Shown here: positions 38,322 through 48,809 of the stretch, in pieces
Position numbering within the stretch: the stretch's first letter is position 1
How the letters are laid out: the number at the start of each line of letters is the position of its first letter
NCBI RefSeq assembly: GCF_001548055.1
Contig: NZ_AP014724.1
Coordinates: 2,108,001 to 2,172,000, forward strand
Direction: 5' to 3'
Length of the DNA: 64,000 nt
Source: Sulfurospirillum cavolei
Lineage (GTDB): Bacteria; Campylobacterota; Campylobacteria; Campylobacterales; Sulfurospirillaceae
Program-made: the position numbers and the translations under genes
The notes under the pieces: model-generated
Told to the model about the DNA's origin: nothing
Database searches by the model: none
The model's input: only the letters and a program-made list of their open reading frames with translations

Positions 38322-39010
38322 CGTTTTAATTCGTCCAACATCGCCAAAATCAATTTTGCACTCTCTTGCGCGGAACTGACCAAGAATTCGTCAAAACTAA
38401 AACCTGCATCCATATCGGCGGCATCGCTAATCGCTCTAAAGACACAAAAAGGTACATGAAGCGCATCGCAGACAACCGCGACGGATGCCCCTTCCATTTC
38501 GGTAGCATCGGCTTGAAACGTAGAGCGTATCCACTCTTTTTTCGTAGAATCGCAAATAAACTGATCGCCGGTCGCAATAATGCCTTCTACAAGCTTTAAC
38601 CCTTGCGCTTTTGCAACTTTATGCGCGATGTGAACCAACGTTTCATCCGTTTGTACGTAAACGCACCCCTCCGGAATATATCCGAAAGGATGTCCGAAAG
38701 CCGATATATCGACATCGTGTTGTGCTAATCGGGTCGCGACAACCAAATCGCCGACTTTTAACGTAGGATTGAGTGCGCCTGCAACACCTGAAAAGAGCAA
38801 TTTTTCGGCACCGAATTTCTCGATTAACGTTGAAGCCGTCAGACTGGCGTTGACTTTACCGATTTTACTGTACGCGATAATGAGTTCTAGCCCTTGATAA
38901 GATGCTTTATAATAACGATTGTTTGCATATTCGATCGTTTCGTAAGTTTTAAAAAACTCCAAAAGAGGTGTTATTTCTTCGTACATTGCACCCATAATCG
39001 CTATTTTCAT
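38318..39010 (-). CDS. mtnN: 5'-Methylthioadenosine/S-adenosylhomocysteine nucleosidase
   Basis: A 230-residue nucleosidase. It starts KIAIMGAMYEEITPLL; the purine pocket and catalytic residues lie in GVAGALNP, ATEMEGASVAVVC and the catalytic Asp in AISDAADMD. It hydrolyses MTA and SAH, and 5'-deoxyadenosine; in Campylobacterota it also serves the futalosine menaquinone pathway by cleaving aminofutalosine (family knowledge). The ends overlap fabD and ttcA by 4 bp each, so the three genes form a coupled chain. Confidence 0.93.
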   Translation of the reverse strand: MKIAIMGAMYEEITPLLEFFKTYETIEYANNRYYKASYQGLELIIAYSKIGKVNASLTASTLIEKFGAEKLLFSGVAGALNPTLKVGDLVVATRLAQHDVDISAFGHPFGYIPEGCVYVQTDETLVHIAHKVAKAQGLKLVEGIIATGDQFICDSTKKEWIRSTFQADATEMEGASVAVVCDALHVPFCVFRAISDAADMDAGFSFDEFLVSSAQESAKLILAMLDELKR

Positions 39011-39942
39011 GCATGTTCCTTTGTCAGCAAAGTATACACTTCGTCTAAACTGCTTCTATCGACGATACTGTGCGTCGGTTTTTGCGAAATACGTTTATTA
39101 AGCCCTTTGAGTACCGTACCGCCGAATTCGATAAAACAATCCGCATCGTTTTCTACATGTAAGATTGATTGTTTGTATTTGACGGGTGAGACAAGTTGCT
39201 CACACAACAATTGCTCCGCCCTTGCTTTCGTGCTGTACGCTTGTGCCGTAACGTTAGAAATAATCGGCGCATAAAACGTTTCATGCAACCATTGGCCTAA
39301 ATACTGCTTCAACATCGGTTGTGCGGATGAGAGCATCGGGCAATGGCTCGCTACGGACATCGCAAGGACGACGGCTTTTTTAGCACCGGCTTCTTTAAAA
39401 AGAGGCTCTATAGAGATTAAATCCGCTTTATTACCGGCAATAACGATTTGTCCGTCTCCGTTATAATTTGCTGTCCAAACCTTTTTACCGTCCAATTGCA
39501 TTTGACGGGTTAAAGATTCAACCGTGGCATCGTCAAGTCCCAAAAGTGCCATCATACCGGCATTTTGATCTTTACATGCCTCTTTCATTAATAATCCTCG
39601 TTGATGAACAAGCTCGATCGCATCTAAATAATCCATCGCACCGGCGGCACTTAAAGCGCTAAATTCACCTAAAGAATGCCCTAAAAATGAAACGGGCGTT
39701 TGAGAAAAACGTTCTGCAAATAGACGATACGCCATCAAACTGACCAGTAAAATTGCGGGCTGCGTAAATTCTGTTTGCTCCAATCGATCGTTTTCTTCAA
39801 ACAACAACTGTGCCATATTAAAACCTAAACGTTCGCTTGAAGCTTCAACCATCTCTTTCGCTAGCGTAGAATGATCGTAAAAATCTTTGCCCATACCGGC
39901 TTTTTGGCTTCCTTGACCGGGAAATATTCCTATATACTTCAT
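39007..39942 (-). CDS. fabD: Malonyl-CoA:ACP transacylase
   Basis: 311 residues. GIFPGQGSQKAGMGKDF at the start, the nucleophilic Ser in FLGHSLGEFSAL, and a catalytic His in SVASHCPMLSSA. It moves malonyl from CoA to acyl-carrier protein. Two ATGs are adjacent (39945 and 39942); the second is 6 nt from AAAAGG and is preferred. A TTACATGTAA palindrome ends 8 bp before the first ATG. It lies downstream of the AAA-like gene, 49 bp away. Confidence 0.95.
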   Translation of the reverse strand: MKYIGIFPGQGSQKAGMGKDFYDHSTLAKEMVEASSERLGFNMAQLLFEENDRLEQTEFTQPAILLVSLMAYRLFAERFSQTPVSFLGHSLGEFSALSAAGAMDYLDAIELVHQRGLLMKEACKDQNAGMMALLGLDDATVESLTRQMQLDGKKVWTANYNGDGQIVIAGNKADLISIEPLFKEAGAKKAVVLAMSVASHCPMLSSAQPMLKQYLGQWLHETFYAPIISNVTAQAYSTKARAEQLLCEQLVSPVKYKQSILHVENDADCFIEFGGTVLKGLNKRISQKPTHSIVDRSSLDEVYTLLTKEHA

Positions 39943-39991
39943 CATATACCTTTTACATGTAAGGATGAAACATCCTGTACACTCTCATTTT

Positions 39992-40756
39992 TTAATCTAT
40001 TTTTAATTGGTCTTTGTAGTCGTTTATTTTTTTTCGTAGCGTATTGCGATTGAGTCCAAACTTTTCGCTAATCGCCAATTGCGATCCAAACTTAGCATAG
40101 CCGCTTTTAATCATCGGGACGTCAAATAAATAGAGTAAGTCGCGATAATCGTTTCGACCGCCGATGCGTTGCATCAAAAAACGTTCCATCATCGTCAAGA
40201 TTTCCGCTTCGCCGAAAGAGTTCATCAAATAGGCATTGTAAACGGAACGTTTGAGAGAGTAACAGTTTTTACTTAAATCCGGAACGATCTCTTCTAAGAT
40301 AGGCATTTCGCTTGCTTCGCCGTCAAAAGTCGCCTGCGCTTCAAGCGCAAATTTTTCAATCAGGGCAGTCACGTCTTCAAGACGTTCTCTTAAAGGCGGT
40401 AAAACGATTTTGAGGCTAAAAAATTCGTCCATGAGCGTCTCGCTGAGCATCACGTTCGATGTACCGATAATACGTGTTTTATGGACGTCTAGTGCCACTT
40501 TTAATTTTTTATAATTGGTTATTTTATGAAAGTTTTTTACAATAAGGCTCGAATGCGTTTCGATTAAAGCTAACAACTCGTTAAAAGAGGTCGCATCGAC
40601 AACGGGAGCCGCAATGATATGTTGCGCTAGTGTCTGTTTTCCTACACCCTTTTCACCGAGAATAAGGGCGTTAATGGTGACGCTTTTGAGTAAATTTGCA
40701 GATTTAAGAGCCTCCATAGAGGCTCTAGATTTTGCTATAAAGTTAGTGCGATCCAC
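39992..40756 (-). CDS. Degenerate NtrC-like AAA+ protein with Fis-type HTH
   Basis: 254 residues when read from GTG 40756, which overlaps the slyD stop region. It starts DRTNFIAKSRASMEALK, like the pre-Walker helix of sigma-54 activators, then Walker A GEKGVGKQT (34-42). Only about 30 residues follow to the place of Walker B, which reads SLIVKNFHKI with no acidic pair, and the GAFTGA loop is missing. An LPPLRERLEDVTALIEKF segment and a C-terminal Fis HTH (AISEKFGLNRNTLRKKINDY) are kept. It can hardly activate sigma-54 polymerase by ATP hydrolysis; a DNA-binding regulator is likelier. ATG 40717 is an alternative start. Confidence 0.75.
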   Translation of the reverse strand: MDRTNFIAKSRASMEALKSANLLKSVTINALILGEKGVGKQTLAQHIIAAPVVDATSFNELLALIETHSSLIVKNFHKITNYKKLKVALDVHKTRIIGTSNVMLSETLMDEFFSLKIVLPPLRERLEDVTALIEKFALEAQATFDGEASEMPILEEIVPDLSKNCYSLKRSVYNAYLMNSFGEAEILTMMERFLMQRIGGRNDYRDLLYLFDVPMIKSGYAKFGSQLAISEKFGLNRNTLRKKINDYKDQLKID

Positions 40757-41360
40757 AACAACCGCCACCGTGAGAGTGACTTTCACCGCCGCAGCATCCG
40801 CCTTCACCGTGTTCATGACCGTGGCCGCCGCAACATTCATCGTCATCGTGGTCATGAGAACCGCATCCGCCTGATCCGCATCCGCAGCTGTGCGCTTGAC
40901 CGACGTAACCGTTTGCTAATTCATCGGCAGTTGCCTCTCTGACTTCTGCTACGGTAATTGCAAATAAAAGGTCTTGTCCCGCTAAAGGGTGATTAAAATC
41001 AATTTCTACGGTTTCGTCGTTAAAACTTTTCACAATCACTTGTACCGTTTCGCCGTGTTCACCTTGTCCATAAAGCGTCATACCGACGTTTAGTTCAAGT
41101 CCTGCGAATTGCTCTTTTGGGAGCGTTTGAACGGCATTTTCATCGTAAACACCGTATGCATCGGCTGCAGCAACTTCTATGTTAGCACTCTCGCCGGCTT
41201 TTAAACCTTTAATTTTTTCTTCTAACCCTGGAATAATTTGACCTTTTCCAACGATAAAAGAAAGGGGGGCACCTTGTAAGTTGCTATCCAAAATCTCGCC
41301 ATTATCAACACTTTTTAGTTCATAATGAATTGAGACTACTTGATTATCTTGAATACTCAT
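40743..41360 (-). CDS. slyD: FKBP-type peptidyl-prolyl isomerase SlyD with metal-binding tail
   Basis: 205 residues. FKBP domain split by the insert-in-flap chaperone domain (YELKSVDNGEILDSN, FIVGKGQIIPGLEEKIKGL, FNHPLAGQDLLFAI). The tail from about residue 153 (SCGCGSGGCGSHDHDDDECC onwards) is packed with Cys, His, Gly and Asp and will bind nickel, zinc or copper. In other bacteria SlyD delivers nickel to hydrogenase. Start ATG 41360 after GGGAG; an in-frame start at 41399 is not supported. Monocistronic or with the next gene. Confidence 0.93.
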   Translation of the reverse strand: MSIQDNQVVSIHYELKSVDNGEILDSNLQGAPLSFIVGKGQIIPGLEEKIKGLKAGESANIEVAAADAYGVYDENAVQTLPKEQFAGLELNVGMTLYGQGEHGETVQVIVKSFNDETVEIDFNHPLAGQDLLFAITVAEVREATADELANGYVGQAHSCGCGSGGCGSHDHDDDECCGGHGHEHGEGGCCGGESHSHGGGCCGSH

Positions 41361-41473
41361 AATTTCTCCCTTAATTCTAATAACGGCTGATTGTAGCATA
41401 AATTAGTTTTATATGCCCTTAGAAGAGTAGACGAATAGGTTATTTTTTAAACAATGAATTGATTAAAAAAACG

Positions 41474-42448
41474 TTATTTGACGCTTTTTGCTTCAGGAGA
41501 GGTAGGATAGTTTTCTTTCAGTGCTTTATAAAAACTTTGCGCTTCTTTACCTTTGCCGAGTTTATCGAAAGAAGAACCCGTGTGATACAATAAAGTCGGT
41601 ATATAAGCGGCTTTGTCATGCAAGGCAATGCTTGCTTTGTAGTATTCGATCGCACCGGAATAGGCTTTTTGAGTATATGCAATTTCGCCTAGCGTAAAAT
41701 TGACTTTTGCCGGCTTATAATTCCTATTGAGCAATTCTTTGTAATAAGTTTGTGCATCATTATAAGATTTTTTTGCATACAAATCGTCGGCTTCCTTGAG
41801 CAACGTCGCGCTATCTTTGCCCGCTAATGCTTTCGCAGAAACAGCAGCTGCTGCATCGTTTGAAGTCTCTTTTTTAGAAGACTCATTGGCTGCAGGCGTC
41901 ACCTTTGAAGAGGATTTATTACCGTGTACTTCATTGGCTAACTGATCAAATTTTTCTTTCGGAACGTAATTTTTATTAATAGAATCAATTAAAGAGCCCA
42001 ATTCGCTGACGACGGTTTTAATTTTTTCCTGATTTTCATTTTGAATTCTTCGACTCTCTTCCACATACTCTTTAATGCCTTGAAGCTTTTGATTTTCTTC
42101 TTCAAGCTTGCGTATACGCTCATCTTGTTTAGCAATTTTCGTTTCATAGCTATCCATGACAGAGCGCAAAATTTCGTATTGTTCCGCATTATTAGCATTA
42201 TTATTGCCGCTAAAGACGGCAGTAGACTTTGATGAAGAAGGTGTCGGAGCTGTCTTTTCCGTTTTTTGCGTATTAGAAGGAGTTACGACATCGGAAGACG
42301 TAATACTATACGTTGAGTTGTTAACCGAAGAACTAGAAGTAGAACTTGGGCTAGAAGATGAGTCATAACTTCCGAAAGCGGAGGGTTCACTCGCTAGCAC
42401 TACTACGGGTAGTAGTGCTAGTGAATATAAAAGAATCTGTTTTTTCAT
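41474..42448 (-). CDS. cpoB: Tol-Pal coordinator CpoB (YbgF)
   Basis: A 324-residue periplasmic protein. Signal peptide (KKQILLYSLALLPVVVLA), Ser-rich low-complexity region (25-75), coiled coil (about 88-150; YEILRSVMDSYETKIAKQDE onwards) and C-terminal TPRs (LLKEADDLYAKKSYNDAQTY, NFTLGEIAYTQKAYSGAIEY, YHTGSSFDKLGKGKEAQSFY). In E. coli CpoB links Tol to PBP1B during constriction. 11 bp from pal. Confidence 0.9.
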   Translation of the reverse strand: MKKQILLYSLALLPVVVLASEPSAFGSYDSSSSPSSTSSSSVNNSTYSITSSDVVTPSNTQKTEKTAPTPSSSKSTAVFSGNNNANNAEQYEILRSVMDSYETKIAKQDERIRKLEEENQKLQGIKEYVEESRRIQNENQEKIKTVVSELGSLIDSINKNYVPKEKFDQLANEVHGNKSSSKVTPAANESSKKETSNDAAAAVSAKALAGKDSATLLKEADDLYAKKSYNDAQTYYKELLNRNYKPAKVNFTLGEIAYTQKAYSGAIEYYKASIALHDKAAYIPTLLYHTGSSFDKLGKGKEAQSFYKALKENYPTSPEAKSVK

Positions 42449-42459
42449 TCAAGCAGAAA

Positions 42460-42963
42460 TTATGGAAGTACTTTGAATTCTGCTCTTCTGTTTTGTGCCC
42501 AACAATCTTTGTTGTGCTCGCTGCACGCAGGATTGCTCTCACCGTAACTAACAACGGTAATTCTGTCTGCAACCATACCTTTAGCAACTAAACCGTCTTT
42601 AACGCTTTTTGCTCTTTTAAGACCAAGTGCGTAGTTGTATTCGTCTGTACCGAATTCGTCGCAGTTACCTTCGACTTTGATTGAAAAGCTTTTAGCTTCA
42701 GCTGAATTGAACAATGCAGCATTTGCATCGATGTTTGCTTGTTGATCTTTTCTGATATTGTATTTGTCAAAATCAAAATAGATTTTTTTAGAGTTAGCCT
42801 CTAAAGAAGCAATCAATTTTTGAAGAGCACTCATACCGTCATTAACTGCTGCACCTTTTGTGTCGCCAGAGTTTTTAGTCATATCGACTTCTGGACTTTT
42901 TTGGCTACAACCTGTTAAAACCAAAACCGCTACCGCTAAGCTTGTTAAAGCTAATTTACCCAT
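42460..42963 (-). CDS. pal: Peptidoglycan-associated lipoprotein Pal
   Basis: 167 residues. Lipobox LVLTGC gives a lipidated cysteine at residue 19. The OmpA-like domain has YFDFDKYNIRKDQQANID and the peptidoglycan-binding signature VEGNCDEFGTDEYNYALGLKRA. Pal anchors the outer membrane to the wall and binds TolB. Two extra cysteines near the C-terminus (CSEHNKDCW) look like a disulphide. Matches Omp18 of Campylobacter in length. Confidence 0.95.
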   Translation of the reverse strand: MGKLALTSLAVAVLVLTGCSQKSPEVDMTKNSGDTKGAAVNDGMSALQKLIASLEANSKKIYFDFDKYNIRKDQQANIDANAALFNSAEAKSFSIKVEGNCDEFGTDEYNYALGLKRAKSVKDGLVAKGMVADRITVVSYGESNPACSEHNKDCWAQNRRAEFKVLP

Positions 42964-43029
42964 TATTAGATCCTTTGTAAAAGTTCAATTTTAAAAACTT
43001 CGGAATTATAGCATATTTTTTTTAAAAAA

Positions 43030-44298
43030 TCACCAGTCTAACGACTGTAATTTACCAGTTTTCAATGCAAACTGATACGTTTTGTTAGCACTAAGGCGAA
43101 TTATCCCCAATGCACTCTGATTTCCAAACTGTTTTATAAACATAATTGTATCAGGATCTTTCGCAAAACGCGGATATAAATTTTCACCTGTTGCCGTTAA
43201 TTGGCGTAAATAGTCTGTTTTCGTTGAAATCAAGTAAAGATTAAAGGTATTTCGACCGAATTCGCTGTCTGCTTCCCTACTGGAATACACAATATAATTA
43301 TCGTATGTTGAAATCGAATTTTTATTTTTTCCGTGATAAACAAGTTTTTCAAAACTTTTATCGTTAAGACCTTGTGCAAAAATGTCAGGGTTACCTAAAC
43401 GGTCGGAAACGAAGGCAATACGTGTATCATTGTCGATAAAATTGCCGTTAACGTCTATACCCGAATACTCTGTTATTTTTTGGATTTTCTTGGTTCTCAA
43501 ATCGTAGAGATAAATATCCGGTTGATCTTTAGGTGCCATCGTCAGTAAAAGCTTATTGCCGTCTTGGGAGACATCAGAACATACGATCATACCGGGGCTT
43601 GAAATGATGTTGGATCGGCTGCCCGATCGTAAATCAAATTTATAGACGGTCGGTTCAGCACCGCTATAGGAAGTATAGAAAAAAGCACTTTGCTCTTTAT
43701 TTGCCCATTTAGGGAAAACATTTAAGCCGCCCGATACCATAACTTTTTGATAATTAAGCGTGTAATCGGATATAACGATTTCACTTTTTTTTGCATCCGT
43801 ATATTTTGCAAAAATAACCGATTGTTCCATCCATGCAATCGACGGTGAACCGGTTTGATCGTTCACATCGATAACGACTCGATGTGCTAAAAACGGATAG
43901 CGTTTTTTATCGCTGAGATTATACGCTTTTTCAAATGTCGTGCTTCCCGTCCTCGCATTAATCAACTTAACGTTAACGGCCAAGTTAGCGGTATCTTGAA
44001 CAATATTAAAACGAACGATCATATCTACTTTTTTATCCGATAAAAAATTCTCAAGAGGACCGCCCTCGTAACTGCTTTGCAAATATTCGTCTAAAACATT
44101 AAAATGGCTACTGACGCGTAAGTCATTGGCTATTAGTTTATAAAAACTTCTTCTCAATTCACTATCGATTGTTTTTGCACTAGCATCTTGCACGGCAACT
44201 TTGGGTAAAACATCGATTTTTTTGACAACCTCGACTGTCGCATCGGCTGCAAAAACGAATAAGGCCGTACATAGCCATACTATCATTTTTTTTAACAT
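43030..44298 (-). CDS. tolB: Tol-Pal translocation protein TolB
   Basis: 422 residues with an N-terminal signal peptide (VWLCTALFVFAADA), an alpha/beta N-domain and a beta-propeller with repeated SxDG-like strands (DVSQDGNKLLLTMAPKDQPDIYLYDLRT, FVSDRLGNPDIFAQ). It is a periplasmic partner of Pal and TolA. It starts 4 bp after tolA and lies 66 bp from pal. Confidence 0.93.
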   Translation of the reverse strand: MLKKMIVWLCTALFVFAADATVEVVKKIDVLPKVAVQDASAKTIDSELRRSFYKLIANDLRVSSHFNVLDEYLQSSYEGGPLENFLSDKKVDMIVRFNIVQDTANLAVNVKLINARTGSTTFEKAYNLSDKKRYPFLAHRVVIDVNDQTGSPSIAWMEQSVIFAKYTDAKKSEIVISDYTLNYQKVMVSGGLNVFPKWANKEQSAFFYTSYSGAEPTVYKFDLRSGSRSNIISSPGMIVCSDVSQDGNKLLLTMAPKDQPDIYLYDLRTKKIQKITEYSGIDVNGNFIDNDTRIAFVSDRLGNPDIFAQGLNDKSFEKLVYHGKNKNSISTYDNYIVYSSREADSEFGRNTFNLYLISTKTDYLRQLTATGENLYPRFAKDPDTIMFIKQFGNQSALGIIRLSANKTYQFALKTGKLQSLDW

Positions 44299-44302
44299 GT
44301 GA

Positions 44303-45082
44303 TTACTCCAACATATCTTTAAATTCTACTTGCATCTCAAACAAAGGTCCCTTTTCGTATTTTGGGAAAACCGTACTTTCCATAGCCTTAAGGAACTCTT
44401 TGAGCTTCGTATTGAACTCGTTATTATAAGCTAACGAAACTATTTTATAACTAAAAGTACCGGTATTGCTAATTTTGACAATAACTTTAGCGACATTGCC
44501 GTTTTCCGTATCAACCGTCTTTTGCCAATTCTCTTCCAATATTTCTTGTACTTTGCCGATAAAAGGATCGTATTCGCCCCCTTTATTCATATCGGTAAGA
44601 TGCTTTTGTTCTGCGAAGTTCAGAGAATTTGCAATTTTAGAAGCAACATTTTCGCTTTTTTCTTTTGTTTCTTCTACTTTATTCGGTTTGATACGCGTCG
44701 GTTGTTTTTGGTCTTTCTTTTGTTCTTTGGCATCCGGCGGCAATTTTGAGGTGTTAATATCTTCAAATAGTCCTCGAAGCGATTGACTTTTGACGGTTTC
44801 TTTTGGAGACGAAGCGACGACTTTTTTCTCTTCAACCGGTTTTTCCTGCGGTTTTTCAACCGGTTTTTCCACTTCTTCTTTTTTTCGCTCTTCTTTCGGC
44901 TTTTCAGAATCGTTTTTTTTACGTTCGACTAAAGCAATATTGATAGGATTTTTGTTCGAAGTATAATTTTTGATGGTCGTATGCTGAGTCGCCAGAATAT
45001 AACCGAGCACCAGAAGTAAAAAAACATAGAGGAGGATGGACATTATCCACCCTACGGAGGCATATTTGTTCACGCTAGACAC
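44303..45082 (-). CDS. tolA: TolA/TonB-like envelope-spanning protein
   Basis: 259 residues. One transmembrane helix (about 9-29; VGWIMSILLYVFLLLVLGYI), a long Lys/Glu/Pro-rich region (about 52-135; PVEKPQEKPVEEKK) and a C-terminal TolA/TonB domain (GKVQEILEENWQKTV to the end). It links the TolQR motor to TolB-Pal. TonB is an alternative name, but position between tolR and tolB supports TolA. Confidence 0.88.
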   Translation of the reverse strand: MSSVNKYASVGWIMSILLYVFLLLVLGYILATQHTTIKNYTSNKNPINIALVERKKNDSEKPKEERKKEEVEKPVEKPQEKPVEEKKVVASSPKETVKSQSLRGLFEDINTSKLPPDAKEQKKDQKQPTRIKPNKVEETKEKSENVASKIANSLNFAEQKHLTDMNKGGEYDPFIGKVQEILEENWQKTVDTENGNVAKVIVKISNTGTFSYKIVSLAYNNEFNTKLKEFLKAMESTVFPKYEKGPLFEMQVEFKDMLE

Positions 45083-45086
45083 AGAA

Positions 45087-45479
45087 CTATCCGTTCGTTT
45101 CTAATGAAACATTCGTAAATCCGGCTTGTTTAATCGTCTTAAGAACAAACATAACATCTTTATAAGAGAGCCCCTCATCGGCTTTTATATAGACAATGCT
45201 TTTAAGAGGATATTTACTTTTTTGCATCATAAAGCTATCCGCAAATTCTGCAAGCATAAAGCTTTCGCTTTTAATAAACACTTTCTTATCTTTGGTGACA
45301 CGAATCTCAAGCTCCGGCATTTTGCTGACAACGGACGATTTGCTACCGTCTGGAAGTTTAATCATCTCTTCATAAACCAATGCCGGTGTCGTTACCATCA
45401 AAATAGCAAGAAGTACCAACATAATATCAACGAGAGGCGTGATATTAAGCTCAGGTACTTCGTCAAGTTGGCTCATCAT
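45087..45479 (-). CDS. tolR: TolR (ExbD-family) motor stator
   Basis: 130 residues. One helix (about 12-32) with the proton-relay aspartate in ITPLVDIMLVLLAILMVTTP, then a periplasmic domain. With TolQ it turns proton flow into motion of TolA. Its first ATG (45479) overlaps the TAA of tolQ by one base. Named TolR rather than ExbD because of the tol genes downstream. Confidence 0.9.
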   Translation of the reverse strand: MMSQLDEVPELNITPLVDIMLVLLAILMVTTPALVYEEMIKLPDGSKSSVVSKMPELEIRVTKDKKVFIKSESFMLAEFADSFMMQKSKYPLKSIVYIKADEGLSYKDVMFVLKTIKQAGFTNVSLETNG

Positions 45480-46066
45480 TAGCTATCTCGTTTCGTTTCA
45501 TGTGCCGAGAGTAATATATCGACTTCTCGTTGCACGTAAACAATCACTTCGTATGCTTTACGACGTAAAAAGAGGTTTGCGCTGTATGCCGGAATTGCTA
45601 CGAAAATACCTGTAGCGGTTGCGACAAGTGCCTCGCTAATTGCGGGTGCTATAACACCTAAAGATGCACTTCCCGATTGTCCCAATCCGCTAAACGTTTG
45701 CAAAATAGAGACAACCGTACCGAAAAGTCCGATAAAAGGTGCTGTAGAGGCTATAATAGACAGCATCCATAAGCCGCTTGTGGCATTCTTTTCCGCAACA
45801 TTTTTGCAAACGTTTAAAAGTTTCTCCGAAGCGCCGGATGCATTCGAACATTTTCGCAAGATAGAGTCGTCGCGAACGTTCTTTGCACCCATCAGCATAG
45901 ATTCAAGCGAACTCTTTTCAATCGATAGCCAATATCCTAAATAAAGATAGCGACTGAATAAGATTCCAAACGTTATAATAAAATAAATCGATAACCAAAT
46001 CATAATCACCCATGTGAAAAAGCCGCTTCTCGCGGCAAAGTTCACAAACAATTCAAAAGCTGACAT
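45479..46066 (-). CDS. tolQ: TolQ (ExbB-family) motor subunit
   Basis: 195 residues with three hydrophobic helices: about 15-40, then two in IIASTAPFIGLFGTVVSIL and ISEALVATATGIFVAIPAYS, the latter with the conserved Thr/Ala pore residues. Forms the ring around TolR. It lies 5 bp after atpC, so the Tol system continues the ATP synthase gene run without a visible gap. Confidence 0.92.
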   Translation of the reverse strand: MSAFELFVNFAARSGFFTWVIMIWLSIYFIITFGILFSRYLYLGYWLSIEKSSLESMLMGAKNVRDDSILRKCSNASGASEKLLNVCKNVAEKNATSGLWMLSIIASTAPFIGLFGTVVSILQTFSGLGQSGSASLGVIAPAISEALVATATGIFVAIPAYSANLFLRRKAYEVIVYVQREVDILLSAHETKRDS

Positions 46067-46071
46067 TCGTC

Positions 46072-46467
46072 TTAAAATTTCCTCGTTTTAGCAAAAGATT
46101 CCATTTTTGCCGTCGCAATAGCAATAGCAACGTCAGAATCACTGATACTTTTAAGAAGGGCTTTTGCCGCTTCCAAAGATTTGGCAACTTCGCTTTCCGT
46201 GCTTCCACCGATAGAAACAGCACCGTCGGCTAAAACCGTTACCGAATTTTCATCGACTTTACTGTGTCCCCAGTTAATAGCTACGATGTCGTGATTGCCG
46301 TCTTTAAGCTCAATATCAATCACGCCCGCTTGCAAAAGCGTTACTAAAGAAGCGTGGTTTGGAAGAACTCCAAACTCACCCTCTTTTCCCGGAAGCGTAA
46401 CACTTTTTACATCGTTAGAAAAAATTTGACCTTCTGGAGTCACAATTTCTAATTTTAATGTGTTCAT
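46072..46467 (-). CDS. atpC: ATP synthase epsilon subunit
   Basis: 131 residues. N-terminal beta-sandwich (LKLEIVTPEGQIFSNDVKSV, LPGKEGEFGVLPNHASLVTL) and a short helical tail that can inhibit F1. 16 bp from atpD. Confidence 0.95.
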   Translation of the reverse strand: MNTLKLEIVTPEGQIFSNDVKSVTLPGKEGEFGVLPNHASLVTLLQAGVIDIELKDGNHDIVAINWGHSKVDENSVTVLADGAVSIGGSTESEVAKSLEAAKALLKSISDSDVAIAIATAKMESFAKTRKF

Positions 46468-46483
46468 AATTTAACCTTGCTTC

Positions 46484-47893
<1,410 letters not shown>

Positions 47894-47915
47894 TTATATT
47901 TTTTCACAAAACAAT

Positions 47916-48800
47916 TTATTTCATAGACTCTACACCACTGATAATTTCAATCAATTCAGTGGTAATAGACTCTTGTCGTGCTTTATTGTACGCTAACGTC
48001 AAAACGTTAACACGCTCTTTGGCATTATTGGTTGCATTTTCCATTGCTTGCATTCTAGCACTATGTTCTGCCGCTAATGAATCGATCAATGCATAGTACA
48101 TGTTATACTCAAAGTATTTTTGTAACAACGAATCTAAAATTTCTTCGCCGCTCTCATCAGGTTCTAATTCCATGAGAGAGTTTGTTTCAAGAACTTCAAG
48201 CGGTGAATCGACCGGAACGACGTCAACCACTTTGAGCTCTTGCGAGATCATATTTTTATATCCGTTATGCACTAAAATCACTTTATCCGTTTTTTTATCG
48301 ATAAAATCTTGAATTGCTTTTTGAACAATTTCTTGCGCTTTTTCATAACTTGGAGACGAGCTTACTCCGGCATACGAAGTGTGTAATTCAATCCCTTGGA
48401 AATTAAAAAAAGCGATACCTTTACGGCCTACGGCATGCAAACGAACCGTTATCTTCTGGTCTGCATACTCACTCAAAAGTTTACGAACCGCTTTAATCGT
48501 TTGAATATTAAAGCCGCCGCACAAACCTTTATCCGCCGTTACAAAAATCACGTCAACGATTTTAGGTGTCTCATCTTTATCAAAAAAACGACTTTCAACC
48601 GCACCGTTTTTATATTGATTAATTTTATACGCTATCTCAGAGAGGACTTCGTTAATTTTAATCGCATAAACACGAGATTGTTTAGCGGCCATTTCCGCTC
48701 GCTTCAACTTTGCCGTTGAAACGAGCTTCATAGCACGCGTTGTCTTTTGAGTATTTTGAACACTCTTGATTTTTCGTTTTATTTCTTTAAGGTTTGCCAT
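47916..48800 (-). CDS. atpG: ATP synthase gamma subunit
   Basis: 294 residues. Coiled-coil ends ([21 protein letters not shown] and [29 protein letters not shown]... at the C-terminus) form the rotating shaft; the middle has the Rossmann-like [15 protein letters not shown]. Between atpA and atpD as usual. Confidence 0.96.
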   Translation of the reverse strand: MANLKEIKRKIKSVQNTQKTTRAMKLVSTAKLKRAEMAAKQSRVYAIKINEVLSEIAYKINQYKNGAVESRFFDKDETPKIVDVIFVTADKGLCGGFNIQTIKAVRKLLSEYADQKITVRLHAVGRKGIAFFNFQGIELHTSYAGVSSSPSYEKAQEIVQKAIQDFIDKKTDKVILVHNGYKNMISQELKVVDVVPVDSPLEVLETNSLMELEPDESGEEILDSLLQKYFEYNMYYALIDSLAAEHSARMQAMENATNNAKERVNVLTLAYNKARQESITTELIEIISGVESMK

Positions 48801-48809
48801 AGCTTATCC

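Noticed and set aside
40757-40855. N-terminal extension of the NtrC-like protein
   Set aside because: These codons are the slyD tail in another frame and give a low-complexity Ala/Val/Thr run; homology to sigma-54 activators begins only at about 40750.
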